Shown here: piece by piece, positions 8,682 to 16,940 of the stretch
Layout: every line of letters begins with the position of its first letter
Numbering within the stretch: position 1 is the first letter of the stretch
Assembly: GCF_001005305.1 (NCBI RefSeq)
Contig: NZ_LBMH01000001.1
Span: forward strand, 124,001-188,000
Reading direction: 5' to 3'
From: Kordia zhangzhouensis
GTDB taxonomy: Bacteria > Bacteroidota > Bacteroidia > Flavobacteriales > Flavobacteriaceae
DNA length: 64,000 bases
The notes under the pieces: generated by a model
What the model was told of the DNA's origin: nothing
Database searches by the model: none
Seen by the model: only the letters and a program-made list of their open reading frames with translations
Translations under genes and position numbers: made by a program

Positions 8682-10066
8682 TTGCATCTTTGGTAAAATA
8701 TCATAAAATCACTGGTCTTTTTGTACTACTCAGTGTCTTTGTGTATTATTATATTGGCTATCCATTAGAGCGAACGAATACGACATTACTACTATCTTTA
8801 TACAGTATTGTATTTGCATGTTTTTTAGGATTACTTCGCATAGAAAAACTATCCTTTTTAGGACTTGCAGGTATTGCAGTTTTTTTTCGGTTAATTTTTA
8901 TAGGAAGTATTCCCAACTTATCACAAGATTTTTATCGTTTTATTTGGGACGGAAGAATGTTGTTAGAAGGTTGGAATCCCTATTTATATTTACCAAAAGA
9001 TTTGATAGCAAGTGATTCAGCACCAATTGCGCAAGCTCATGAACTTTTTAATGGCATGGGCGAATTAAGCGCCTCTCATTATACTAATTATCCTCCTATC
9101 AATCAATTATGTTTTGCTATTGCAGGAATTTTTGCTGGAAAAAGTATTTTAGGCTCAGTTATAGTACTACGAGTAATTATCATATTAGCAGATATCGGAA
9201 CCTTGTATGTTGGCACAAAATTATTGCAACGTCTTAATTTACCAGTAAAAAGCATTGGGTCATATATGCTCAATCCTTTTATTATCATTGAGCTTACAGG
9301 AAACTTACATTTTGAAGGCGTAATGATTTTCTTTTTAGTATGGAGTTTATATTGGCTTCACAAAGGTTGGTGGAAATTAGCAGCAATCTTACTCGCCTTT
9401 TCTGTTTCTGTAAAATTAATTCCATTACTGTTTTTACCATTATTTTTTCAATGGTTTACCAAATACAAAGTTTCAGCATTTTATAAAAAAAATTTCAAGT
9501 TTATTATAAAAGGAGTTTTTAATCTTAGTATATTTTATCTCATCGTAATTGGCACTATTTTTCTATTGTTTTTGCCTTTTATTTCTTTTCAATTTATAGA
9601 AAACTACCAGCAAACAGTAGGCTTGTGGTTTCAAAACTTCGAATTTAACGCTAGTTTCTATTATATAGCCCGTTGGATTGGCTATCAGGTAGTAGGTTGG
9701 AATACCATCGCAACAATCGGAAAAATCACACCGATAATAGTGCTGCTGCTCGTACTTACTCTGAGTTTTTTTAGAGATAATACGAATTTTCAAAAAACAA
9801 TAACAGCTATGCTTTTAGGGCTTTCTTTTTATTTTTTTGCCACCACTACCATGCATCCCTGGTACTTAGCTACGCTATTGTTTTTAAGTGTTTATACAAA
9901 ATATCGCTTTACAGTAGTTTGGTCCTTTACTATCATGCTTAGCTATACCGCCTACAGTAAGGATTCTTACCAAGAAAACTTAATTTTTGTAGCTTTAGAG
10001 TACATCCTCATGTATGGCTATTTAATATATGAAGTATTATTTAAGACTACTGCCAAAGAAACATAA
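8678..10066 (+). CDS. GT-C family membrane mannosyltransferase-like protein
   Basis: This 462-residue, very hydrophobic protein has about 10-12 membrane helices. The first large loop carries SQDFYRFIWDGRMLLEGWNPY, the acidic loop typical of GT-C enzymes (DUF2029/GT87, MptA/B and PIG-M-like), where the Asp is catalytic or metal-binding. NYPPINQ is a second conserved loop. Such enzymes use polyprenyl-phosphate sugars on the outer face of the inner membrane. The start is GTG, overlapping the upstream stop as GTGA; no ATG fits better. As the last gene of the three-gene operon, it is a plausible consumer of the donor made by the first gene. Confidence 0.75.
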   Translation: MIASLVKYHKITGLFVLLSVFVYYYIGYPLERTNTTLLLSLYSIVFACFLGLLRIEKLSFLGLAGIAVFFRLIFIGSIPNLSQDFYRFIWDGRMLLEGWNPYLYLPKDLIASDSAPIAQAHELFNGMGELSASHYTNYPPINQLCFAIAGIFAGKSILGSVIVLRVIIILADIGTLYVGTKLLQRLNLPVKSIGSYMLNPFIIIELTGNLHFEGVMIFFLVWSLYWLHKGWWKLAAILLAFSVSVKLIPLLFLPLFFQWFTKYKVSAFYKKNFKFIIKGVFNLSIFYLIVIGTIFLLFLPFISFQFIENYQQTVGLWFQNFEFNASFYYIARWIGYQVVGWNTIATIGKITPIIVLLLVLTLSFFRDNTNFQKTITAMLLGLSFYFFATTTMHPWYLATLLFLSVYTKYRFTVVWSFTIMLSYTAYSKDSYQENLIFVALEYILMYGYLIYEVLFKTTAKET

Positions 10067-10137
10067 AGCAATCCTCATAAACCTTCTTTCATTTTTTTTC
10101 TGTAATTTTATGTTATAACCATTATAATTACCAGATC

Positions 10138-10857
10138 ATGAAATCATTACGTCTCTTACCAATTACATTACTTTTTGCTTTTACAACAACCACATTTGCA
10201 CAGATTGATGGTTCTCCAAGACAATTTGAAACTACCTCTCAGATATATGATCAATTATTCAAGATTATGAATACTAGAGAAAAAATACCTTATGAAATTG
10301 ATTGGAACAATGTACAAGGAAGTCCTTACTTAGACGAAAACTATAAACTGGCAAAGTTATATGTGGGAGATACATCCTATGGAAATATCATGATGCGCTT
10401 TAATACATATACCAATGAAATTGAATTGTATCCTAGAGAAGGAAAAGAATCGGAAGCATTAATGAAATTAGACGATTCCAAAATTGTATACGAAGATACT
10501 ACCATAGAAATCTTTGAGTTTACAAATGAAGAAGGTGCGACAAAAAAAGGGTATTTTGTTGTGTTAAGCGATCAAGATGATGTAAAACTTTTGCTTCGTA
10601 AAAAATGTGTGTTTTCACCAAACGAAAAAGCACAAACTGCCAATCAAGCAGATCGAAAGGCAAAATTCACACAGTACGATTATTTTTATATTGTTCAGAA
10701 CGGAGAATTGACTCAAGTTGATCCGCGAAAAAAAGACATTATCGAGCTTTTTCCTCAGAAAGAAAAAGAAATCAAAAAATACATTAAAGCACAAAAATTA
10801 AAGCTTAAGAATGCAGACGATTTTGCAAAGCTGATTAATTATGTAGCCTCTTTATAA
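10138..10857 (+). CDS. Hypothetical secreted protein
   Basis: This 239-residue protein has a clear Sec signal peptide (LLPITLLFAFTTTTFAQ, cleavage after Ala). The mature part is mixed, with a Lys-rich helical C-terminus (KEKEIKKYIKAQKLKLKNADDF). It contains YVGDTSYGNIMMRFNTYTNEIEL, a pattern I associate with conserved flavobacterial periplasmic proteins of unknown role, but I cannot name a family. It lies 71 bp after the GT operon on the same strand and converges, 8 bp apart, on the response-regulator gene. Confidence 0.55.
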   Translation: MKSLRLLPITLLFAFTTTTFAQIDGSPRQFETTSQIYDQLFKIMNTREKIPYEIDWNNVQGSPYLDENYKLAKLYVGDTSYGNIMMRFNTYTNEIELYPREGKESEALMKLDDSKIVYEDTTIEIFEFTNEEGATKKGYFVVLSDQDDVKLLLRKKCVFSPNEKAQTANQADRKAKFTQYDYFYIVQNGELTQVDPRKKDIIELFPQKEKEIKKYIKAQKLKLKNADDFAKLINYVASL

Positions 10858-10865
10858 AGATTTTT

Positions 10866-11531
10866 TTAGATTAGCCCAAGATCTTTAGCATTGGCTATTA
10901 AATGAATTGCATTATTTGCTTTAAAGTAAATTTTGAGTTTGCTAAGGCGTTTTTCAATTGAACTTAAACTGTTAGGCGAAATACTTCTTTTTTTCAAATC
11001 AGAAGCGATTTCGTCTTGGCTCATTCCTTTGGATAGTAGTTTTAATAAGCCAATATCATAGTCGTCAATCTCCATAGCGGTTTTAGGACTTAATGCATTA
11101 CGTACTTTTGGCGACAGATACGTATCGCCTCCTGAAATTGCTTTTATGGCATTTTTAAGTTCTAACAAGCTTTTTCTGCCTTTACATACATAAGCATCAA
11201 TGTCGTATTCTTGAAAAAGCCTACGAACACGTTGTAATTTGTCTTCCACAGAATAGACGATGACTTTTAATGCGGGTTGTTCTTCTTTAAGTTTAATCAA
11301 TAATTCTTCCCCAGAACTTAATTTTTGTTTTCTGTGGTCTTTTACAAACGATAAATCGGTAATGAGTAAATCATAAGGAACATTATCTTTTCGGGCTCTT
11401 TTTGCTTTTAAGTCTGCATCATCACAATATTGAGCTTGATCTATTGTAGCTATTTCCAATTCGGAAAGTGCTTTCAAGACACCAGCGTTAATATCGTCCA
11501 TATCTTCGGCAATTAAAACTTTTGTAAACAT
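10866..11531 (-). CDS. Response regulator (NarL/LuxR-like)
   Basis: This 221-residue protein has a receiver domain at about residues 1-130: acidic pair E9/D10 (LIAEDMDD), phosphoacceptor in LLITDL (D59), S/T-K region VYSVEDKLQRV and CKGRKSL. A C-terminal helix-turn-helix (LLSKGMSQDEIASDLKKR...SIEKRLSKLKIYF) resembles LuxR-type HTHs but is divergent. It lies 10 bp downstream of the TPR histidine kinase on the same strand, which is its evident partner. It probably activates or represses transcription upon phosphorylation. Target genes are unknown. Confidence 0.8.
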   Translation of the reverse strand: MFTKVLIAEDMDDINAGVLKALSELEIATIDQAQYCDDADLKAKRARKDNVPYDLLITDLSFVKDHRKQKLSSGEELLIKLKEEQPALKVIVYSVEDKLQRVRRLFQEYDIDAYVCKGRKSLLELKNAIKAISGGDTYLSPKVRNALSPKTAMEIDDYDIGLLKLLSKGMSQDEIASDLKKRSISPNSLSSIEKRLSKLKIYFKANNAIHLIANAKDLGLI

Positions 11532-11541
11532 AAGTTATCTA

Positions 11542-13497
11542 TCATATTGGAACATTAATACTAAACTTACAACCTTTTTCAAGTTGTGTATCAAAAGTAA
11601 GAGTTCCCTGAATGGCATGAATACGGTTTTCCGCATTTTGTAATCCATTTTTTGAAATCTTCTTAGAAAAGCCCTTTCCGTTGTCGATATATTGAATGAA
11701 TAATTCTTTGTTTTTTTTCTCAATTGAAACCACTACAAGTCCGGCATTGCTATGCTTTTTCATGTTTGTCAACAATTCTTGTAATACTCGATAAATAGTA
11801 ACTTTTATATGAGAAGACACTTGTGTCCAAATTGCGATATCATACCGTTTTAAAAGTACATTTACCTCATCTGATTGATAGCTTCGGAATAAATTTGTGA
11901 CTTCTTCTGCAAATCCTTCACCGGTTTCCACACTTCTATTTTGCTTTGAAATATCGCGTGCATTATTATAAATAGTATCTAGCTTGTCTAACACAAACTC
12001 TTTTTCTGGATCGGATGTTTCCAATTGCGCCATTAAATTATGAATATCATTCGCCAATTCGTCATGTACTTTGCTTGAAATTCGAGCTTCAGTTTGATGA
12101 ACAGTATCCACTTTTTCTATCTTATGTTGACGTTTAATTTTTTGATAGATGAAGAAGATTGCAACAAGAACAAGTATTAAAACTAGAGCCAGAATTAAGA
12201 TGCTATTTTGGTTATCAGTAGCTCTTTGCCTTTCTTCCATCGCTTCTCTTTCAGCTCGAATTCTTTTGCTTTCTGAATCATCAAAATCAAATTTATTACT
12301 AATATATAACGAATTAAAGAACTTACGCTTGTTTTCTAATTTACGCTTGACTTTAAAAAATTCATTTTTAAAATCTTCCTTTATCTGAATTTGAGGTAAT
12401 TTTTCAAGCTTAAATTCCATCATCTCATAAATTGATGATAAATTTCCCAATTCTTTAGCCTTGTTAATAGCCTCATCGATATAGTTTATAAAAACAGAAA
12501 TATCTTTCTCACTGTAGAGTTCTGCTAATTTTTTATTGACACTAATTTGTAAAGAAAGGTTGTCCGTCTTTTTAGCTGAATCTAACGCTTTTTCAAGCAG
12601 TGAATCTGAAATAGCATTAAACCCTAATTTTATATACATAGCTCTAGCTAAGTTACTTTCTATACGAGGAATTGCTTTACTATTTTTAACCTCTTTTAAA
12701 AGTGATTTATAAATTGCAATCGCTTTATCTGGCTCTTGTTGAAGTGTAAATATGTTTGCACGGGTTTCTTTATAAACAATAATATTAGTTGCTCTTGCTC
12801 TGATTGTATAGGTTGTATCTTGTCCAATTTTTAAAGAGGAATCGTTCTTTTTTAGAGCTTCTTCATATTCGTTATTTTCCTTTGAAATTACTGCAAGAAC
12901 GTGGTATAATCCGCTAAGAGTTTTCCCATCGTTTAAATTTTCAAGGTACTTAATCCCGTCTTGTGCCACGAGTTGTGCTATATAAAAATTTCCTATCCTT
13001 TTTTGAATATTGGCGATTTCTAAAGAAGCTTTCCCTGCGTATATACTATCTTTCTTTTTCGCATATAGTTTCTTAGCTTCAGCTAAATTTTGATATGCTA
13101 AATCAACACTGTCAACATCTCTATAAAATAACCCTCTATAATAGAGAGCCTTTGCTATTTGAAGCGTATCAGCATTTTTTATACTTATATCACAATATTT
13201 ATCTACATACTGTTTTGCGGAATCCTTTCGGTTGCTTCTGTTAAATGCCAAATAAAGTCTGTAATATGCGTCTCTAATTGAAGTATTTGATTTTTCTTTT
13301 CTTGCGTGATAGAGCATTTTTTGTGCGTATACAATTGCACTATCATATTCTTTAACATCTACACTATTATAAGACTTATTCTCATAGTAAGATACTATTT
13401 TAGATTTCTTCGTTGTTTGCTTTAATTCTCTCTCACAACCTGTGATTATATATACGATTAAAATAAAAAAGAAGGATGTCGCTGGCAGTAGTTTCAT
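11542..13497 (-). CDS. TPR-containing lipoprotein sensor histidine kinase (HisKA_3/NarX type)
   Basis: This 651-residue protein has a signal sequence with lipobox-like ITGC (C21), then about 350 residues of TPR-like helical hairpins, a charged coiled coil near 405-428, one membrane helix (about 432-451), and a cytosolic kinase core. The phosphoacceptor is likely H478 in ISSKVHDELANDIHN, the HisKA_3 arrangement. The C-terminal HATPase has an N-box-like LLTNMKKHSNAG and a G-box DNGKGF. It follows a small lipoprotein gene by 36 bp and precedes the response regulator by 10 bp. TPR sensors of this type are common in Bacteroidota, and the signal is generally unknown. A C21 that is both a lipid-anchor candidate and upstream of a membrane helix is odd; it could simply be a cleaved or uncleaved signal. 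Confidence 0.8.
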   Translation of the reverse strand: MKLLPATSFFFILIVYIITGCERELKQTTKKSKIVSYYENKSYNSVDVKEYDSAIVYAQKMLYHARKEKSNTSIRDAYYRLYLAFNRSNRKDSAKQYVDKYCDISIKNADTLQIAKALYYRGLFYRDVDSVDLAYQNLAEAKKLYAKKKDSIYAGKASLEIANIQKRIGNFYIAQLVAQDGIKYLENLNDGKTLSGLYHVLAVISKENNEYEEALKKNDSSLKIGQDTTYTIRARATNIIVYKETRANIFTLQQEPDKAIAIYKSLLKEVKNSKAIPRIESNLARAMYIKLGFNAISDSLLEKALDSAKKTDNLSLQISVNKKLAELYSEKDISVFINYIDEAINKAKELGNLSSIYEMMEFKLEKLPQIQIKEDFKNEFFKVKRKLENKRKFFNSLYISNKFDFDDSESKRIRAEREAMEERQRATDNQNSILILALVLILVLVAIFFIYQKIKRQHKIEKVDTVHQTEARISSKVHDELANDIHNLMAQLETSDPEKEFVLDKLDTIYNNARDISKQNRSVETGEGFAEEVTNLFRSYQSDEVNVLLKRYDIAIWTQVSSHIKVTIYRVLQELLTNMKKHSNAGLVVVSIEKKNKELFIQYIDNGKGFSKKISKNGLQNAENRIHAIQGTLTFDTQLEKGCKFSINVPI

Positions 13498-13533
13498 CCT
13501 TCTAAAATAGTAAAAATATATTTACATTATATA

Positions 13534-13704
13534 TTAACTTCCCGTTGGTTTTTCGTTTCCACCATCATCTGAAACTTCTCCATCATCGCCTTCTGTAGCT
13601 TGCTGTTCAAAGTGAATTTCATCTTCTGCAACCGAGTTTGGTGTACAAGAAAATAATGCGCAATTGAGGAAAACCGTAAGTATAATTAAACTGAATTTTT
13701 TCAT
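13534..13704 (-). CDS. Small lipoprotein, 56 residues
   Basis: I read this short gene directly from the minus strand. It starts at ATG 13704 and ends at TAA 13534. The N-terminus MKKFSLIILTVFL is a hydrophobic signal leading to a lipobox-like LFSC (Cys20). The mature part of about 37 residues is strongly acidic and Gly-rich (EGDDGEVSDDGG, ending EKPTGS), with no further hydrophobic segment. It is 36 bp upstream of the TPR histidine kinase and in the same orientation, so it is probably the first gene of that operon. It could be an accessory ligand or sensor partner for the periplasmic TPR domain, but that is only context-based. Short lipoproteins of this kind recur in flavobacteria. Confidence 0.65.
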   Translation of the reverse strand: MKKFSLIILTVFLNCALFSCTPNSVAEDEIHFEQQATEGDDGEVSDDGGNEKPTGS

Positions 13705-14095
13705 TTTGTTAGAGTTTAAAATTGGACATACGTGTTGCCGTCCGAGGTATACTCAGCGTATCATAGATTCAGCAACACAGCGAAATTGAAATGGCGCCGA
13801 TTTCTTGTGTTTTCTTGGAAGTGAAGAGATGATTGCAACAGAAAAACTACTTCCAGAAAGTTCTTCTAGTACAGATTGTCTCTAAGGTAAACTGAGTCTT
13901 AAATGCAGGAGATCAAGTTGATTTAATCCTCAGTTTGAGAAATATTTCTGAAGCAAATTAAAGGAGGAATCACAGGAAAAAATGGAAAGACTGAGGAAAG
14001 GTTTGGGAAAGATTGTAGAAATTAATTTCCCTGTTTTTTACACAAAATGTATGCTCACTTTTACGGATAGATATGAAAACCTAAAACTATAAGTC
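13705..14095. other. Long divergent intergenic region without a recognisable gene
   Basis: This stretch of 391 bp lies between the minus-strand lipoprotein operon and the plus-strand membrane protein gene. I find no ORF with a credible start. It holds an imperfect structured patch at 13732-13778 with 7-bp arms GTGTTGC and GCAACAC, which would lie in the leader of the lipoprotein mRNA. No full TAnnTTTG element is obvious on either strand. The length leaves room for two promoters or a small RNA, but nothing in the sequence proves one. Confidence 0.5.
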
Positions 14096-14854
14096 ATGCA
14101 TAGAGATTTAATAATTAGTGCTTTTGATAAAGCCAAAAAAGATGAGAAAGAAGAAACTGGAGTGAATATGTCCGTCACTGGACTGTCGAAGAGAATTTCA
14201 GATTTTATGTTGGAAGAATGCCACTTTCAGTATCATGAAAAAAGTCTACGGAATAAGTTAAAGGCAGCGCAAAAAGATGAACCTGTTGAATTGAAAGCTC
14301 CTGTAGCAAACTGTTTATGTAAGTATTTAGATTATGAAAATTATGCTGATTTTGTGATGAAGAATTCCAATCAAATAACTCAGGAGTTACATGAGAATGA
14401 ACGTTTTATTGATAGCGGATTTCTAAAAAAGAAAATAAAAAAAGAGGTGTCAATGGGAGAAAAATTAAAAATTGTCATTCAGAAGAATAAGGTGACTTTG
14501 ATTTTTTGCCTGTTTGTGATTATCGGTTTTTTTTCTTTGGTAGTTATTAATAAACAACGATGGATGGTTTGGGAAAATGACCGATATGTGGAAGTTCCTT
14601 TTGATGTTGAGAAGTACGGATTGTCAAATTTAAAATTGTTCAAAAAAGATCGGGTTCGGTATTTTAGAAAAGTAAATCCTGATTGTGAATATGCTTTTTT
14701 TAAGCCAGACGGAAGCGAAAATTTATGGTATCAAAAATCCGCTAGTGGAGAACTGGAATTTTTTACTTCCTTCGGACTTCATCCAGAGACAGGAAAAACC
14801 CTAAAAAAAATTACTCCCCACATGATTAAAAAATACATTTGCGAAACCTATTGA
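14096..14854 (+). CDS. Hypothetical single-pass membrane protein
   Basis: This 252-residue protein has a cytosolic, charged, helical N-terminal half (about 1-120). One membrane helix follows near 138-158 (VTLIFCLFVIIGFFSLVVI), with a C-terminal outer domain of about 90 residues. The N-terminal region contains SVTGLSKRISDFML, FQYHEKSLRNKLKAA and LCKYLDYENYADFVM. This resembles the small helical N-terminal domain seen in several flavobacterial membrane proteins of unknown role. The C-terminal domain is rich in aromatic and basic residues. It is a single gene, divergent from the two-component operon and converging on the pseudouridine synthase. No function can be assigned. Confidence 0.55.
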   Translation: MHRDLIISAFDKAKKDEKEETGVNMSVTGLSKRISDFMLEECHFQYHEKSLRNKLKAAQKDEPVELKAPVANCLCKYLDYENYADFVMKNSNQITQELHENERFIDSGFLKKKIKKEVSMGEKLKIVIQKNKVTLIFCLFVIIGFFSLVVINKQRWMVWENDRYVEVPFDVEKYGLSNLKLFKKDRVRYFRKVNPDCEYAFFKPDGSENLWYQKSASGELEFFTSFGLHPETGKTLKKITPHMIKKYICETY

Positions 14855-14860
14855 CAATAA

Positions 14861-14887
14861 AAAAACCTCCCAAAAATTGAGAGGTTT
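14861..14887 (-). terminator. Rho-independent terminator
   Basis: Arms AAACCTC (14863-14869) and GAGGTTT (14881-14887) form a stem. On the minus strand the stem is followed by a T-run, so it ends transcription of the pseudouridine synthase gene whose stop is at 14914. It also lies just after the plus-strand gene that stops at 14854, but no T-run follows in that direction. Confidence 0.75.
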
Positions 14888-14913
14888 CAGCAATAAATTT
14901 GACTACAATTTAT

Positions 14914-15774
14914 TTATATGTTCTTTAAATTAATGATTTCTTGAGTTGTTAAATTTCTCCAATGACTTCGCGGCAAATCTTTTTTCGTTAAGCCTGCAAA
15001 AACTACACGATCTAAACGCAATATTGTATACGATAAACTTTCAAAAATTGCTTTTATCATTCCATTGCTTCCAGAACTTACTTTGATTCCAACTTCTCTT
15101 TTGGTTGCTCCTTGAATCCAAGAAATTTCATCAACTTCCAATTTTTCTCCTCTAATACGAATACCATCTTTGATTTTATTGAAATCTGCCTGACTTAAAT
15201 TTCTATCTAGCTCTACATGAAATATTTTACGTACATTTTTTTGTGGATCTGTTAATTTTCGAGCAAGCTCTCCATCGTTTGTAAACAGCAATAAGCCTGT
15301 TGTTTGTCGTTCCAAACGTCCTACTGGAACTACTCTCGCAGTTGTTGCTTGAGCAATCAAATCCATGACCGTTTTTCTTCCTTTTTCATCTTTTGTTGTG
15401 ACCAAAAAACCTTTGGGTTTGTTCAACAAAATATAGGTAGGTTTTTCAGGGTTAATTACTCGTCCATCAAAGCGAACTTCATCTGTAATTTTCACTTTAT
15501 ATCCCATTTCTGTAACCACTTTCCCATTAACGGTAACACTTCCAATAGAGATGTGCATATCAGCTTCACGTCGAGAACACACACCTGAGTTTGAGATATA
15601 TTTATTCAACCGCACCTCATCAGGATTACTTGAAGATTTCGGTTTTGTTGTTGATTTTTTCTTGTAAACTGGCCTTTTTCCATCTACAGATTTCTTTCCC
15701 TGAAAAGATTTTTTTTCGCTATATTCTTTTTTTCCAGAGGTAGCTTTGCTCTTTCCTTGTCGTTCTTTTGCCAT
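14914..15774 (-). CDS. rluB: rRNA pseudouridine synthase, RsuA/RluB family
   Basis: This 286-residue protein has a Lys/Ser-rich disordered N-terminal extension of about 50 residues. An S4 RNA-binding domain follows (VRLNKYISNSGVCSRREAD, about 54-72), then the pseudouridine synthase core with ILLNKPKGFLVTTKDEKGRKT and the catalytic-Asp-type motif VPVGRLERQTTGLLLFTNDG. In this motif the usual RLDxxTxG is RLERQTTG, so the position normally held by catalytic Asp is Glu. The basic N-terminal extension is usual in Bacteroidota RluB-like proteins. It likely modifies 23S rRNA uridine 2605 or an equivalent; the exact target is inferred. The start is ATG 15774 with a -7 element about 25 bp upstream. 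Confidence 0.8.
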   Translation of the reverse strand: MAKERQGKSKATSGKKEYSEKKSFQGKKSVDGKRPVYKKKSTTKPKSSSNPDEVRLNKYISNSGVCSRREADMHISIGSVTVNGKVVTEMGYKVKITDEVRFDGRVINPEKPTYILLNKPKGFLVTTKDEKGRKTVMDLIAQATTARVVPVGRLERQTTGLLLFTNDGELARKLTDPQKNVRKIFHVELDRNLSQADFNKIKDGIRIRGEKLEVDEISWIQGATKREVGIKVSSGSNGMIKAIFESLSYTILRLDRVVFAGLTKKDLPRSHWRNLTTQEIINLKNI

Positions 15775-15797
15775 TGTATATATACTATAATTTTTTG

Positions 15798-15805
15798 CAA
15801 AGATA
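15798..15805 (-). promoter_or_regulatory. -7 promoter element for the pseudouridine synthase gene
   Basis: TATCTTTG on the minus strand is an exact TAnnTTTG match, 24 bp upstream of the ATG at 15774. No strong -33 TTG is seen. Confidence 0.6.
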
Positions 15806-15892
15806 CTTTTTAATTTGCGATAAACGAATGTAGTTTCAATTATTCTACAAGCAAATTATAATCTCTTAATTTACTCAAAATCAAAATATAAA

Positions 15893-16849
15893 CTATCCCT
15901 TAATTTTAATTGTGCTTTGACGTTCTCTATTTAAAATAAGCTGCGTTACATCTGGTCTTGAATAATGACCTACAGCATCAAAATTTTGACGTTCTTCCAA
16001 TACTTTATTAAAATCTAAAGTAGCAATGATTAACCCTTCTTCATGCAGTATTGGAGCCACCAACCATTCTCCATCTGGACTCGCAATACACGATCCTCCA
16101 TTAGCGAGTTCATCTGGAATGTTGGCTAAAATTTTGTCAACGTTTGGAATGGTTTCCGGAATATCTGTTTTTCGCATTAAACTAGATACAGAAATTACAT
16201 ACGAACGAGATTCGCGAGCAATAAAGCGCGTGATATCTTTGGTATTTACATCGCTTCCTGGCCAAACAGCAATATGTAAGTTTTCGCCCATTCCATATAA
16301 AGCAGCTCTTGGCAAAGGCATCCAATTTTCCCAACAATTCAGTCCGCCAACTGTAAAATCTTTTAACGCATGTACTTGCAAACCATTTCCATCACCACTT
16401 GCCCAAGTAAGTCGCTCTTCATAGGTTGGCATTAATTTTCGATGAACTGATCGTATTTCTCCAGTAGGATTAATATAAACCAATGAACAATATATGCTAT
16501 GACCTCCTCGATCTGCAGCACGTTCCATAATTCCTAGGTAAATTGCTATAGAGTGTAACTTGGCAAGTTCACAAATTTCATCCAAATCTCCTGTTTCTAT
16601 TTGCACTGAATTTTGCACATAGTGTCTATGAATTTCTTTTTGAACTGTACTATTAAATTCAGCTCCATTGGTATGAGCTATCCAAAAAGGATAACCCGGC
16701 AACAAAGCTTCTCCAAAAACAATCAATTCACAACCATTTTTAGCGGCATTCTTAATTTCGTGTTTGATTTTTAGTAAGGTTCCGTTTTTATCTAACCAAA
16801 CGGGAGCAATTTGTGCCAATGCAACTTTAAGTTCGTGTGATAATGACAT
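15893..16849 (-). CDS. Nitrilase-family carbon-nitrogen hydrolase
   Basis: This 318-residue protein has the full catalytic triad of the nitrilase superfamily: Glu47 in VFGEALLPGYP, Lys138 in HRKLMPTYEER, and Cys172 in GGLNCWENWMP. The GYPFW and CWEN contexts match true nitrilases (branch 1, nitrile to carboxylic acid plus ammonia) rather than amidases or N-carbamoylases. A C-terminal HYSRPDVTQL motif is also nitrilase-like. The enzyme is cytosolic with no signal peptide. It stands 91 bp after the mevalonate/prenyltransferase genes on the same strand. No aldoxime dehydratase or nitrile hydratase is nearby, so the natural substrate is unknown. Confidence 0.85.
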   Translation of the reverse strand: MSLSHELKVALAQIAPVWLDKNGTLLKIKHEIKNAAKNGCELIVFGEALLPGYPFWIAHTNGAEFNSTVQKEIHRHYVQNSVQIETGDLDEICELAKLHSIAIYLGIMERAADRGGHSIYCSLVYINPTGEIRSVHRKLMPTYEERLTWASGDGNGLQVHALKDFTVGGLNCWENWMPLPRAALYGMGENLHIAVWPGSDVNTKDITRFIARESRSYVISVSSLMRKTDIPETIPNVDKILANIPDELANGGSCIASPDGEWLVAPILHEEGLIIATLDFNKVLEERQNFDAVGHYSRPDVTQLILNRERQSTIKIKG

Positions 16850-16940
16850 GCGATGTTTTTATTACAAATTACCATTTTTCAACTAGAAAATGCATACACT
16901 TATCTTGCTTTAACAAAATTGATAAACAAGAAATATGATA

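Noticed and set aside
13732-13778. Inverted repeat with arms GTGTTGC and GCAACAC as a possible riboswitch or sRNA
   Set aside because: Only 7 bp with a 33-nt loop; too weak to separate from chance in a 391-bp region.
15893-16849. Nitrilase as part of the isoprenoid operon
   Set aside because: A gap of 91 bp and no metabolic link; it is probably a neighbour only.
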